This document shows, piece by piece, positions 1 through 8,512 of a stretch of 64,000 nucleotides of DNA. Under the pieces are notes generated by a model. It had not been told where the DNA came from and made no database searches. It worked only from the letters and a program-made list of their open reading frames with translations. The DNA is taken from assembly GCF_002093625.1 (NCBI RefSeq), contig NZ_MRWD01000015.1, positions 29,049 to 93,048 on the forward strand, in the 5' to 3' direction. Origin of the DNA: Rouxiella silvae (GTDB lineage Bacteria > Pseudomonadota > Gammaproteobacteria > Enterobacterales > Enterobacteriaceae). Made by a program: the position numbers and the translations under genes. Position 1 is the stretch's first letter. Each line of letters begins with the position of its first letter.

Positions 1-1
1 T

Positions 2-688
2 TCCATCAGTCAATTTCGTGACAAGCTCAATAACGCCCGCCACGACATGTTCGGCGAGCTGAACATCGGCATTATCGACAATACCATAACCGATACAAAA
101 TCACCTATTATTCATGCCCTTAGCGAGATTCACCGTAAAGCACCCAAGGTCAGTGTCAGGCTGCACGCTACGCAGTTAGACGAAATTGAGCGCGGCGTTC
201 TTGATGGCCGTTTTACCTGTGGCCTAGTGCCGGTATATCACGAAAAACCCGAGTTCGATTATTACTTTCTGTATGAGGAAATATCCCATCTTTACTGTGG
301 TGATAAACACCCGCTGTATTCCATTGCATCGGGAAAAATAACTCAGCAGCAGATAAAATCAGCAGAAACTGTCAATCACTTCTACGCCAACCACAGCGAA
401 AAAAATACTTACCTTGAATTTTCATCTTCAAATGCCATTGCGGTTCAGGTTGAGGCCGTCAGCATGCTTATTTTAAGCGGAAACTATATTGGCTTCTTAC
501 CAAAACATTATGCACTGCACCTTTTTGGGGGGGCAAAATTAAAACCATTAATGCCCGATGAAATAAACATTGCCACCCCATTCAGCCTGGTGGTAAAAAA
601 AGGAAATGCGCTAAGCACGGTATTAACGCTGTTTCTTAATGCTTTACAAAATGAGGCGAAGAGTCAAACGCTGTCTGCGGCGGGCTAA
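2..688 (+). CDS. LysR-family transcriptional regulator, C-terminal part (5' end outside window)
   Basis: The reading frame is open from base 2, upstream of the first ATG at 47, so the gene is cut by the window edge. The visible part begins in the linker helix of a LysR-type regulator and continues into the periplasmic-binding-protein-like effector domain (GELNIGIIDN near the start, hinge-like VEAVSMLILSGNYIGFLP later). The N-terminal helix-turn-helix is not in the window. It lies 178 bp upstream of, and codirectional with, an ABC transporter operon that it may control; that role is inferred from position only. There is a run of seven G in the coding sequence near 526-532. Confidence 0.85.
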   Translation, partial: SISQFRDKLNNARHDMFGELNIGIIDNTITDTKSPIIHALSEIHRKAPKVSVRLHATQLDEIERGVLDGRFTCGLVPVYHEKPEFDYYFLYEEISHLYCGDKHPLYSIASGKITQQQIKSAETVNHFYANHSEKNTYLEFSSSNAIAVQVEAVSMLILSGNYIGFLPKHYALHLFGGAKLKPLMPDEINIATPFSLVVKKGNALSTVLTLFLNALQNEAKSQTLSAAG

Positions 689-865
689 ATAATCATGGGT
701 CAACGCTGCCCTGCGCAGCACCAAAAAGGTGCAAATCCTGACGGAGTCTGGTGCAGCTCTCAAAATGCCAGTCGGCCGCATTAACATTCTTCTCTAAATT
801 CATTTATGAATGTATAACATCAATGACTTCCACTGCTTACAATCTAAACGCTTCGCGAGGGAAAT

Positions 866-1879
866 ATGACTCTGTCCACTGGTTCTGTGTTGTTAGGTAA
901 AAACAAAAACGCGACGAAATCCAACATCGCTTTGGCATGCTGTCTGATCATATTCAGCGCGGCGGCGACGGCGGCTCAACCGGAGGCAGGAACTTTCAAG
1001 ATGGGCATCGAGCCTTGGCTGGGTTACGGCCAGTGGCACGTCGCCAGTCAGGAAGGGATTTTTAAAAAACAGGGACTGGAACACGTTGATATTATTAATT
1101 TTGCCGAGGATAAAGACATCAATGCTGCACTAGCAAGCGGTAAAATAGACGGTGCAAACATCGCCACGCACACCGCTATGGCGATGGTTTCGGCCGGTTT
1201 ACCGATAAAAGTCGTGCTGCTTCTCGACCAAAGTGAAACCGCCGACGCCCTGTTGGTGGGTAAAGATATCACCGCATTGCAGCAGTTGAAGGGCAAACAG
1301 GTAGCCTATGAAGAAGGCACCACCAGTGACATTTTGCTGCACAGCGCCATCGCCTCAGCCGGCATGAAGTGGAGTGACATTATTCCCGTGCCGATGCCAG
1401 CTGACTCTGCAGGCAGTGCGCTTATCGCCAAGCGCGTACCCGCCGCCGTTACCTATGAGCCCTATATCAGCGCAGCCAAAAAGCAGGACCCTTCCCTGAC
1501 AATGCTCTACAGCGGCTCGTCCGATCCGGGCCTGATCGGCGATGTTTTAGTGGTGCGCGACTCGGTGATTAAAGACAAACCCGGCCAGGTTGCCGCACTG
1601 ATTAAAAGTTGGGACGCCGCACTCACGCACTATCAGGCCAACACACAGGCAGACCGCGCTGTCATCGCCAAAGCTGTTGGCGCGTCGCCTGCCGACCTCG
1701 AAACCGCCTTTGACGGCGTTAAATATTATTCACTGGCCGAAAACAAAAAAGTGTTAAGCCACAGCTTCGCCGACCAGACCTTTGTTCACGTGCTCAAAGC
1801 CGCCACCGCAGCGGGTTTAATCCCTAAACCGGTCACCACCGCTCAAGTGATCGACGCCTCCTTCGTCAACGGGCTTTAA
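866..1879 (+). CDS. ABC transporter periplasmic substrate-binding protein, taurine/nitrate (NMT1) type
   Basis: The 337-residue protein has a basic N-terminus, a hydrophobic stretch (ALACCLIIFSAAATAA) and a likely signal-peptidase site before QPEAG, so it is probably periplasmic. The mature part starts with the pattern of SsuA/TauA/NMT1-like binding proteins (IEPWLGYGQWHVASQEGIFK). ATG at 866 is preceded by GAGGGA at a good distance. It is the first gene of an operon with a permease (2 bp downstream) and an ATPase. The family binds small organosulfonates, nitrate, pyrimidine precursors or similar; the ligand here is not predictable. The neighbouring dehydrogenases and kinase suggest a polyol-like or histidinol/sulfonate-like substrate, as inference only. 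Confidence 0.88.
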   Translation: MTLSTGSVLLGKNKNATKSNIALACCLIIFSAAATAAQPEAGTFKMGIEPWLGYGQWHVASQEGIFKKQGLEHVDIINFAEDKDINAALASGKIDGANIATHTAMAMVSAGLPIKVVLLLDQSETADALLVGKDITALQQLKGKQVAYEEGTTSDILLHSAIASAGMKWSDIIPVPMPADSAGSALIAKRVPAAVTYEPYISAAKKQDPSLTMLYSGSSDPGLIGDVLVVRDSVIKDKPGQVAALIKSWDAALTHYQANTQADRAVIAKAVGASPADLETAFDGVKYYSLAENKKVLSHSFADQTFVHVLKAATAAGLIPKPVTTAQVIDASFVNGL

Positions 1880-1881
1880 AA

Positions 1882-2694
1882 GTGTTAAGCAAAAAACGTA
1901 AACCCCTTAATTTACTGGTGATAGGACGCCTGCCGTCGCGCAGGCTTTTCGTGGGCATCGCCACCCTGCTGTTTGCCTTGCTGCTGCTCGCTTGGTGGCT
2001 TACCACCCGCAGCGGCGCGGTTCCGGCCATATTCTTGCCCAGGCTTAGTGACGTGTGGCTAAAAATGGTCAGCCTGGCGCAGGACGGCACGCTGTGGGAT
2101 GACCTCAAAAGCAGTCTTTACCGAATCAGCGTGGCGTTTATTATTTCATCGCTGATGTCGATAATCATCGGCGTGCTGGCCGGATGTTATGGTTTTTTCA
2201 AAGCGATAACCGAACCGTTGGTCGATTTTATTCGCTATATGCCGGTGGTGGCCTTTGTGCCGTTAACCATTCTTTGGACCGGTACCGATGACGTGCAAAA
2301 GTTTCTAATCATCTGGATTGGCACCTTCTTTCAGCAGGTTTTAATGGTGATTGACGCAGTAAAACGCGTGCCAATTGACTTCATTGGGCTAGGCCGCACG
2401 CTGGGGATGCCCGACCGAAAAATCTTGTTCAAAATTGTGCTGCCCAGCGCTCTGCCTGGCATTTGGGACGCACTGCGTATCAGCCTCGGCTGGGCGTGGA
2501 CCTGGCTGGTGCTGGCCGAGCTGGTCGCGTCAACCTCAGGTCTGGGCTATCGCATCGTGGTTTCACAGCGCTTCTTCCAGACCGATACCATCATCGGCTA
2601 CATCCTTTTGCTGGGTATTCTCGGGTTAATCAGCGACCAGATTATGCGCGGCGCCGAGCGCATTTTATTCCGTTACAACAAGAGGCGCAGCTGA
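1882..2694 (+). CDS. ABC transporter permease, SsuC/TauC type
   Basis: This 270-residue integral membrane protein has about six hydrophobic segments and the BPD_transp_1 fold. The cytoplasmic coupling loop is seen around GLGRTLGMPDRKILFKIVLP. The start is GTG at 1882, two bases after the stop of the binding-protein gene. Its stop codon overlaps the ATG of the ATPase gene (ATGA-type junction, 2692-2696), so the three transporter genes are translationally coupled. It would form the membrane channel of the importer; substrate unknown. Confidence 0.9.
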   Translation: MLSKKRKPLNLLVIGRLPSRRLFVGIATLLFALLLLAWWLTTRSGAVPAIFLPRLSDVWLKMVSLAQDGTLWDDLKSSLYRISVAFIISSLMSIIIGVLAGCYGFFKAITEPLVDFIRYMPVVAFVPLTILWTGTDDVQKFLIIWIGTFFQQVLMVIDAVKRVPIDFIGLGRTLGMPDRKILFKIVLPSALPGIWDALRISLGWAWTWLVLAELVASTSGLGYRIVVSQRFFQTDTIIGYILLLGILGLISDQIMRGAERILFRYNKRRS

Positions 2695-3479
2695 TGGCAA
2701 CGTTAAGCATTCGTAATTTGCATAAAAGCTTTCAGCAGGGGAAGCAGACGCGTGAAGTACTGCACAATATCTCGCTCGAGATTGCCGATAACGAGTTTGT
2801 ATCAATAGTTGGCACCTCAGGCTGTGGCAAAAGTACCCTGCTGTCGATTGCCGCCGGGCTTGAAGATTACGACAGCGGCGTGGTGGCGGTTGACGGCAAT
2901 ACCATCACCGGCGCGGGCATCGATCGCGGCGTGGTGTTTCAATCTTACACCCTGCTTCCCTGGTTAACCGTGCGGCAAAATATTGAGTTTGCCCTTAAGG
3001 CAGCCCACTACAGCCGAGCAGAGTGTCGTAAAATTGCCGATGAGCACATCGAGCTGGTGCAGTTGACGCCGTTTGCCGACGCCTGGCCAAGTGAACTTTC
3101 CGGGGGCATGAAGCAGCGGGTGGCCATTGCACGGGCGCTTTCTTATCGGCCCAAAATTTTACTGATGGACGAGCCTTTCGGCGCGCTCGACGCCATGACG
3201 CGCCATCAGATGCAGGAGTTGCTCACCCGTATTTGGGAGCAGCACCGGCTAACCGTGATGTTTGTCACCCACGATATTGAAGAGGCGGTGTATCTCTCTG
3301 ACCGAATAGTGGTCATGGGTCCAGGCACCATTCAAACCACCTTTGACGTGCCGCTGCCTAGACCACGCCATGAAGATATGATGGTCAGCAACGCGTTTCT
3401 CCTCCTGCAACGCCAGGTTTTACACAGTATTCGCGGTGGGCAACCTCGCCCCGCCGCCTCACCTTTACGCGGAGTTTGA
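2694..3479 (+). CDS. ABC transporter ATP-binding protein, SsuB/TauB type
   Basis: The 261-residue ATPase has Walker A GTSGCGKST, signature LSGGMKQR, Walker B ILLMDEP followed by FGALDA, and the H-loop VTHDIEEA. I chose ATG 2694, which overlaps the permease stop by one base, over an open extension reaching back to 2463 that runs through the permease gene and carries no ABC homology before MATLSIRNLHKSF. It energises the importer with the two preceding genes. Its TGA (3477-3479) sits just before the start of the HisD-like gene. Confidence 0.93.
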   Translation: MATLSIRNLHKSFQQGKQTREVLHNISLEIADNEFVSIVGTSGCGKSTLLSIAAGLEDYDSGVVAVDGNTITGAGIDRGVVFQSYTLLPWLTVRQNIEFALKAAHYSRAECRKIADEHIELVQLTPFADAWPSELSGGMKQRVAIARALSYRPKILLMDEPFGALDAMTRHQMQELLTRIWEQHRLTVMFVTHDIEEAVYLSDRIVVMGPGTIQTTFDVPLPRPRHEDMMVSNAFLLLQRQVLHSIRGGQPRPAASPLRGV

Positions 3480-3481
3480 AT

Positions 3482-4840
3482 ATGTCGGCAACCGTAGAAC
3501 ACAACGTCTCTTTTCATGATCTTAGCAACAGCGATACCTTGCCCGAAGCCCTGTTTAAACGCACTGAATCTGACCTGTCATTTTTTATCGAACGCGTTGC
3601 GCCGATTATTGAAGCCGTTCGCACTCAAGGTGACGCCGCACTGTTGAATTTTGCCAGAGATTTTGACGGCGTAACCGATGAGCAAATGAGCATTCTGGCC
3701 GAAGACACCGAATTCGCCACCGCCTTTGAACGCCTTGACCCGCAGGTGATTGACTCAATCCGCTTCGCCGCTGAAAACATTCGCGCGTTTCACGAGGCGC
3801 AAAAGCCTGAAGAAATGTGGATGAAAGAGATCCGCCCCGGCGCGTTTGCCGGCGACAGACACGTGCCAATCGACTCAGTGGCCTGCTATGTGCCACGCGG
3901 TAAAGGCTCATTTCCCAGCGTATTCCTAATGACCACGATCCCGGCCTTGGTGGCTGGCGTTCCACGCTGCGTAGTCATAACCCCTCCGGGTCCCGACGGA
4001 AAAGTCGACGACGCCACGTTGGTGGCCGCACGGCTGGTTGGCATCACTGAAATTTACAAATGCGGCGGCGCTCAGGGAGTCGCGGCGGTGGCCTATGGCA
4101 CCGAAACCGTTCCTAAATGCCTTAAAATCGTCGGACCCGGCAGCCCGTGGGTTGTGGCGGCGAAACGTCAGCTTTCTGGTCTGATTGACCCGGGCGTGCC
4201 CGCAGGTCCCAGCGAAAGCCTGATTTTGGCGGACGACAGCACAAACGGCGCGCTGGCGGCACTCGACCTGATTATTGAATCTGAACACGGCCCAGACTCA
4301 TCGGCTTATCTGGTGACCAGCAGCCGTCGCGTAGCGGAAGAAGCCATAAAAGCCTTACCGGATTATTGGGCGTCTATCGATGAAAAACGCGCCGGTTTCT
4401 CACGATCGGTGCTGTGCGGCACTCACGGCGGCGTGGTGCTCACCAAAGATTTCGCCACCGCCGTAGACTTTGTAAACCGTTACGCCCCTGAGCACCTCGA
4501 AATTTTGGCTGAGGAACCGATGGCGGTGATGGGGAAAATTCGCAATGCCGGAGAAATCCTGCTCGGCCACTATACCCCGATCACGCTGGGTAACTTTGTG
4601 CTCGGCCCCAATGCGGTACTGCCCACTAACGGCGCGGCGCGGGTTGCCGGTCCACTTTCGGTATTTGACTACATGAAGCGAATTTCGGTGGGTTACGTGA
4701 CCCGAGAGGGTTATGACCTGCTGGCTGAAAAAGCCCACGCTTTTGCGCTGTATGAAGGTTTCCCAGGCCACGCGTTAGCAGTTTCTGACCTACGCCACCG
4801 GCTGTTGGATAAAAAATCAGGAAAAAACTCAGCAAATTAA
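3482..4840 (+). CDS. Histidinol dehydrogenase paralogue (HisD/HpsN-like NAD-dependent alcohol dehydrogenase)
   Basis: The 452-residue protein clearly belongs to the HisD family: GPSESLILADD, SEHGPDSSAYL and YAPEHLEIL match its core motifs. The start is ATG 3482, seven bases after GGAG; an upstream TTG at 3476 is less likely. By my alignment to HisD, the first zinc ligand Gln of QAEHGPDS is Glu here and the Asp of GDYASG is Asn (GNFVLG), while the last ligand His (PGHALAV) is kept. True HisD lies in the his operon, so this is a catabolic paralogue. Known relatives oxidise sulfopropanediol (HpsN). Context with an SsuABC-like importer fits a sulfonate or a similar diol, but the substrate is not established. 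Confidence 0.85.
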   Translation: MSATVEHNVSFHDLSNSDTLPEALFKRTESDLSFFIERVAPIIEAVRTQGDAALLNFARDFDGVTDEQMSILAEDTEFATAFERLDPQVIDSIRFAAENIRAFHEAQKPEEMWMKEIRPGAFAGDRHVPIDSVACYVPRGKGSFPSVFLMTTIPALVAGVPRCVVITPPGPDGKVDDATLVAARLVGITEIYKCGGAQGVAAVAYGTETVPKCLKIVGPGSPWVVAAKRQLSGLIDPGVPAGPSESLILADDSTNGALAALDLIIESEHGPDSSAYLVTSSRRVAEEAIKALPDYWASIDEKRAGFSRSVLCGTHGGVVLTKDFATAVDFVNRYAPEHLEILAEEPMAVMGKIRNAGEILLGHYTPITLGNFVLGPNAVLPTNGAARVAGPLSVFDYMKRISVGYVTREGYDLLAEKAHAFALYEGFPGHALAVSDLRHRLLDKKSGKNSAN

Positions 4841-4850
4841 GGTGAAAGTG

Positions 4851-6182
4851 ATGGACAAAACAACAGGCAAGCAACCTTTAGCTGCTCAGGCTCGGGCGCT
4901 AAGCAAGGCCGGTGACTGGGAACAGGCAACCCTCGCGCTGCGCCAGCTGATAAGTGAAGTGACCGACGTAGCGACGCTTTCATTGACCATCAACCGCGAC
5001 CAGTACAGCCTTAATTCCCTCAACGGCACAGTCGAACTCGACGACGGTCGCGCACTTTTCTTCAAATATCACAATGAAGAAGGCGAAGATAAAACCATCG
5101 AAGAGTATTACAACGCCGAACTGCTGCGCGACAGCGGTTTTCGGGTCGACGTTCCGCTGTATGCCTGCGGCGAGCCTGGGCGACAAATCCTGCTCTACCA
5201 ACAGCGATTTGACCGCCGGATGGCCGACGTTTGCCGTGAAATTGAGTTCAATCATGACTGGGTGGCGATGTTGCCTGTGGTGGAGGCTCAGCGCCGCGCC
5301 GACCAAGAGATTTGGACCGCAACGCTGCCCACCCTGCACGAGTCCACACTGAATCAGGTCAGCGCCGAACCTATTCATCAGCTGTTTTACCACCGCCTGA
5401 TAAGCGAAGGCCTGACGCCCGGGTTCGGTGGCCGCGTGGCGAGCTTTTATGTTGATAAAGCATTTCAGTTAGGGGAAGAACGGCTGTCGTGGCAAAGCCT
5501 GAGTAATCTGCGCTGGGTGATAAACGGTGTGCCATACGCCCACAGCCTGCGGCAGCTTTTTGCCGATGCGGCGGCGCGACTGTCTCCGATTGCACTGTCA
5601 CATCACGGTACCCTCACCGCCCACGGAGACGCGCATAACGCCAATGTCTGGTATGAAACCAGCGGCGAACGGCCTCAGTTGGTCAGTTTTGATCCCGCGT
5701 TTGCCGGTCGGCACATTCCCGCGCTGCTGGCAGAAATCAAGGCCACCTTTCACAACATTTTTGCCCATCCGCTGTGGCTTTATGAACCCGCTCGCAGCGC
5801 CGAACTGTACCAGGTGAACGTGCTGCGCCGCGGTGACACGCTGTATGTTGATCATAACTGGCAGCTCACCCCGCTGCGGGCGGCTTTTTTGGACGCCAAG
5901 GGCAAGCTTTACTGGCAACCGCTTCTCGACTCACTGCAGCGTCACGGACTGTTGCCCGCCAACTGGCAGCGCCTGTTTCGATTGGCGATGTTTTGCTGCC
6001 CGACGTTGGTGCTGAATTTACGCGTCGACGGCGGCAGCGGCCATACGCCGGACAGCTCGGCGCTCGGTTTTGCCATGGCGATGATGCTCGGCAGCGAGCC
6101 GCTGGACAACGCCAGTGACAACTTTACCGACTGGCTCAACGGCCTGACGCCCACCGCCCCTGTGCCGCATGAAGAGGCGTAA
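4851..6182 (+). CDS. Aminoglycoside phosphotransferase/choline-kinase-fold small-molecule kinase
   Basis: The 443-residue protein shows the kinase Brenner motif HGDAHNANVW with a following SFDPAF (metal-binding Asp), as in APH and choline/ethanolamine kinases. An N-terminal lobe Lys is plausible in ALFFKYHNEEGED. ATG 4851 is preceded by AAGGTGA; a GTG at 4842 is possible but badly placed. The gene follows the HisD paralogue by 10 bases and precedes an SDR by 2 bases, so it is in the same operon. It would phosphorylate a pathway intermediate or the imported compound. I do not recognise a characterised orthologue. Confidence 0.7.
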   Translation: MDKTTGKQPLAAQARALSKAGDWEQATLALRQLISEVTDVATLSLTINRDQYSLNSLNGTVELDDGRALFFKYHNEEGEDKTIEEYYNAELLRDSGFRVDVPLYACGEPGRQILLYQQRFDRRMADVCREIEFNHDWVAMLPVVEAQRRADQEIWTATLPTLHESTLNQVSAEPIHQLFYHRLISEGLTPGFGGRVASFYVDKAFQLGEERLSWQSLSNLRWVINGVPYAHSLRQLFADAAARLSPIALSHHGTLTAHGDAHNANVWYETSGERPQLVSFDPAFAGRHIPALLAEIKATFHNIFAHPLWLYEPARSAELYQVNVLRRGDTLYVDHNWQLTPLRAAFLDAKGKLYWQPLLDSLQRHGLLPANWQRLFRLAMFCCPTLVLNLRVDGGSGHTPDSSALGFAMAMMLGSEPLDNASDNFTDWLNGLTPTAPVPHEEA

Positions 6183-6184
6183 TC

Positions 6185-6955
6185 ATGACAACGTCTTCGC
6201 TTTTGCCCTCTTTTTCACTTGCAGGAAAGTGTGCGCTGGTTACCGGCGGCTCACGCGGAATAGGTCAGGCACTGGCGACCGGTTTGGCCCAGGCCGGTGC
6301 CAGCGTGGTGATTTGTGGACGCGAGCTTTCAACCCTTGAGGCGGTGGCTAACACTATTATTGCCCAAGGCGGCGAATGTCGGCCAATGCTGTTGGATATG
6401 ACCAGACCAGACTCATTTTCAGCCGCGTTTGAGGCGATTAATCTCGACGTGGACATTTTGATTAACAATGCCGGTACTGAACAGCTTTGCCCTTCCTTCG
6501 ACGTGGACGAAGCCCTATGGGACCGCATTATGGATACCAACCTTAAAGGCGCATTCTTCTGCGCTCAGACAGCGGCAAAACGTATGGCCGCACGCGGCGG
6601 AGGCAGCATTCTTAATCTCTGCTCACTGACCAGTGAGGTCGGCGTGCCGGGCGCCGCGGCTTACGGAGCATCGAAATCGGCAATGGTCGGGTTAACGCAT
6701 ACGCTTGCCACCGAATGGGCCAGCCAGGGAATTAGAGTTAACGGTATGGGTCCCGGATATTTTCAGACTGAGCTAACGGCCGAGTTTTATCACGATGCCC
6801 AATGGTGCGCGAGCATGCGGGCTAAAATACCCCTTGGCCGCTTCGGCAGGCTAGAAGACTTGGTGGGTGCGGCGGTATTTTTGAGCAGCCCTGCCGCGGC
6901 CTATATTACCGGGCAGGTGCTGTATATCGACGGGGGATTCCTGGCGTCTATTTGA
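6185..6955 (+). CDS. Short-chain dehydrogenase/reductase (SDR)
   Basis: This classical 256-residue SDR has a nucleotide-binding TGGSRGIGQA near residue 20, NNAG, a catalytic Ser in LCSLTSE and YGASK as the YxxxK active site, ending in the typical ITGQVLYIDGGF. ATG 6185 lies just after the kinase stop. It is probably the last gene of the operon starting at 866, with its end 22 bp from the end of the convergent alcohol dehydrogenase. The family includes gluconate and polyol dehydrogenases. The exact reaction cannot be read from sequence; oxidation or epimerisation at a secondary alcohol is likely. Confidence 0.88.
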   Translation: MTTSSLLPSFSLAGKCALVTGGSRGIGQALATGLAQAGASVVICGRELSTLEAVANTIIAQGGECRPMLLDMTRPDSFSAAFEAINLDVDILINNAGTEQLCPSFDVDEALWDRIMDTNLKGAFFCAQTAAKRMAARGGGSILNLCSLTSEVGVPGAAAYGASKSAMVGLTHTLATEWASQGIRVNGMGPGYFQTELTAEFYHDAQWCASMRAKIPLGRFGRLEDLVGAAVFLSSPAAAYITGQVLYIDGGFLASI

Positions 6956-6977
6956 AGGCACATCGCACTCAGACGGC

Positions 6978-8072
6978 TCAGGACAAATTCAGCGTATCTG
7001 CCATAGACTCTACGCGGGCAAACGCCGCATAAAGTGACTCAGCGGTCACTGGATGCGGCATGTTATGCATGTCAGGCGCATGCAACGAAGCCTGCACTAT
7101 CGCCTCAAGTTCCTCAGCCGTAAGACTGGCGATTTCGCTTAAGCGAAGCGGAACCGCACAGGCATGAGACAACAACACCGCTTCGCGCAATTCTTCGTCG
7201 CTGCGATTTTCCAGCGCCAGCAGGCACAGATTACCCAGCCCAACCAATAATCCGTGACCAAACTCGCGCGTTTTATCGCATACGGTAAAGCCTTCATAGA
7301 TGGCGTGCGCCGCGGCAGCGTGAGCACCGCTGCTCATCAGTGAGGTTAATCCGGCAAACATGAAAATAGCATCAAGCACCTGGTCCAGCTCGGCGCTGGC
7401 TTGACCTGCTCGCACCGTGTCGCAGGCCGCGCCGCCGTAGGTGGCGATCAGGTCATAGCAGATGCGGCTGTTGGCGCTGGAAGAACGGGCAACGCCGGTT
7501 AACTCGCTCTGATGGCTGCTGATCGCGCGAAACTCGTACCACTTGGCCAGCGTGTCGCCCAAACCCGCCGCCAACCAGCGCAGCGGTGCCTTGGCCAGCA
7601 GATCACTGTCGATGATTACGCTAGCAGGTGCCTGCGGCAGTGGGTAAAGGTCACGAAAGTGACCATCGTCAAAGTAGCGAACCGTTAACGGCGTTACTGC
7701 GGCGCAGGTTGCGGCAATGGTCGGCACGGTGACTACCGGCACACGGGTTATCACACCCACCGCTTTGCCGGTGTCGAGCGATTTACCGCCACCGACGCTG
7801 ATAATAATGTCGGCTGACAGCGCTTCAACCTGCTTGGCCAAACGCAGAATATTTCCCTCACTGGTTTCACCGCCAAACCACTCGCTGCCGACTACCGTTA
7901 CCGCCGCGCCTTCGAGGTAGTGATTGATTTTATCCCCCACGGCGGCCAATGCCTGATGCCCCCCGATAACCATCGCGCGCTGCCCCAGCAGGCTACAAAT
8001 TTCGCCAATCTGCGACAAAACGCCCGGGCCGCGCAGAACTTGTGCGGGGAAAATAATATTCTGTGCTTGCAT
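6978..8072 (-). CDS. Iron-containing alcohol dehydrogenase, glycerol-dehydrogenase-like
   Basis: The 364-residue protein is in the GldA branch of iron/zinc alcohol dehydrogenases: GGGKSLDTGKAVG binds the nucleotide, and metal ligands are likely the Asp of LGDTLAKWYEFRA, the His of SGAHAAAAHAIYEG and the His of EFGHGLLVGLGN. ATG 8072 follows GAGAGG at a suitable distance; an in-frame GTG at 8096 would add eight charged residues and is less likely. It is transcribed towards the SDR, so it is a separate transcription unit that may contribute another dehydrogenation step to the same pathway. Confidence 0.85.
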   Translation of the reverse strand: MQAQNIIFPAQVLRGPGVLSQIGEICSLLGQRAMVIGGHQALAAVGDKINHYLEGAAVTVVGSEWFGGETSEGNILRLAKQVEALSADIIISVGGGKSLDTGKAVGVITRVPVVTVPTIAATCAAVTPLTVRYFDDGHFRDLYPLPQAPASVIIDSDLLAKAPLRWLAAGLGDTLAKWYEFRAISSHQSELTGVARSSSANSRICYDLIATYGGAACDTVRAGQASAELDQVLDAIFMFAGLTSLMSSGAHAAAAHAIYEGFTVCDKTREFGHGLLVGLGNLCLLALENRSDEELREAVLLSHACAVPLRLSEIASLTAEELEAIVQASLHAPDMHNMPHPVTAESLYAAFARVESMADTLNLS

Positions 8073-8512
8073 GTACTGCCTCTCTCTTTCTTTCACGTTT
8101 TAGGATGTTAGCAGGCTATCCAATGATAGCCGGTTCAATAGACAAGCAATACTTGCGCCAATCCTTTGAAGTCTGTTAGCCATCGCTTCTAAAATCAACC
8201 ACATAAATATTATCCTATCGTATCAAAACATACAGACACTCGTCCTCTTGACCGCCTTAAATTTTATGCAGGGTATTGATAAGCCTCTAATAAATGAAAT
8301 ATTAGTTTTTTAAAACGCGAATAAAAACAAAGAACCGTACTTGTCAGATTAATCAAAAACAGGCTTTCTGTTTTAATACACATTCAATTTAAAATGTTTA
8401 TAACGAAAATCTGAGTAAAAAACCTTATAAACAGCCGTATTTCAAGCCAATCGAAATAGATAAGAAATCGTTATTGGCACAATTTATAGAAAATCACCCA
8501 AGGGAATACATC
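8073..8512. other. AT-rich intergenic stretch without a gene
   Basis: This stretch of about 440 bases lies between the divergently transcribed alcohol dehydrogenase and the metallophosphoesterase. It is clearly more AT-rich than the flanking operons. I see no convincing ORF, RNA gene or strong palindrome. It must contain the promoters of the two divergent genes, but none matches consensus well enough to place. Confidence 0.6.

Noticed and set aside
2463..2693. Upstream extension of the first ABC ATPase gene
   Set aside because: It runs inside the permease gene in another frame and has no ABC-domain similarity; ATG 2694 with an ATGA overlap is the natural start.
4842..4850. GTG 4842 as start of the kinase gene
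   Set aside because: The AAGGTGA ribosome site overlaps this codon and is correctly spaced for ATG 4851 instead.
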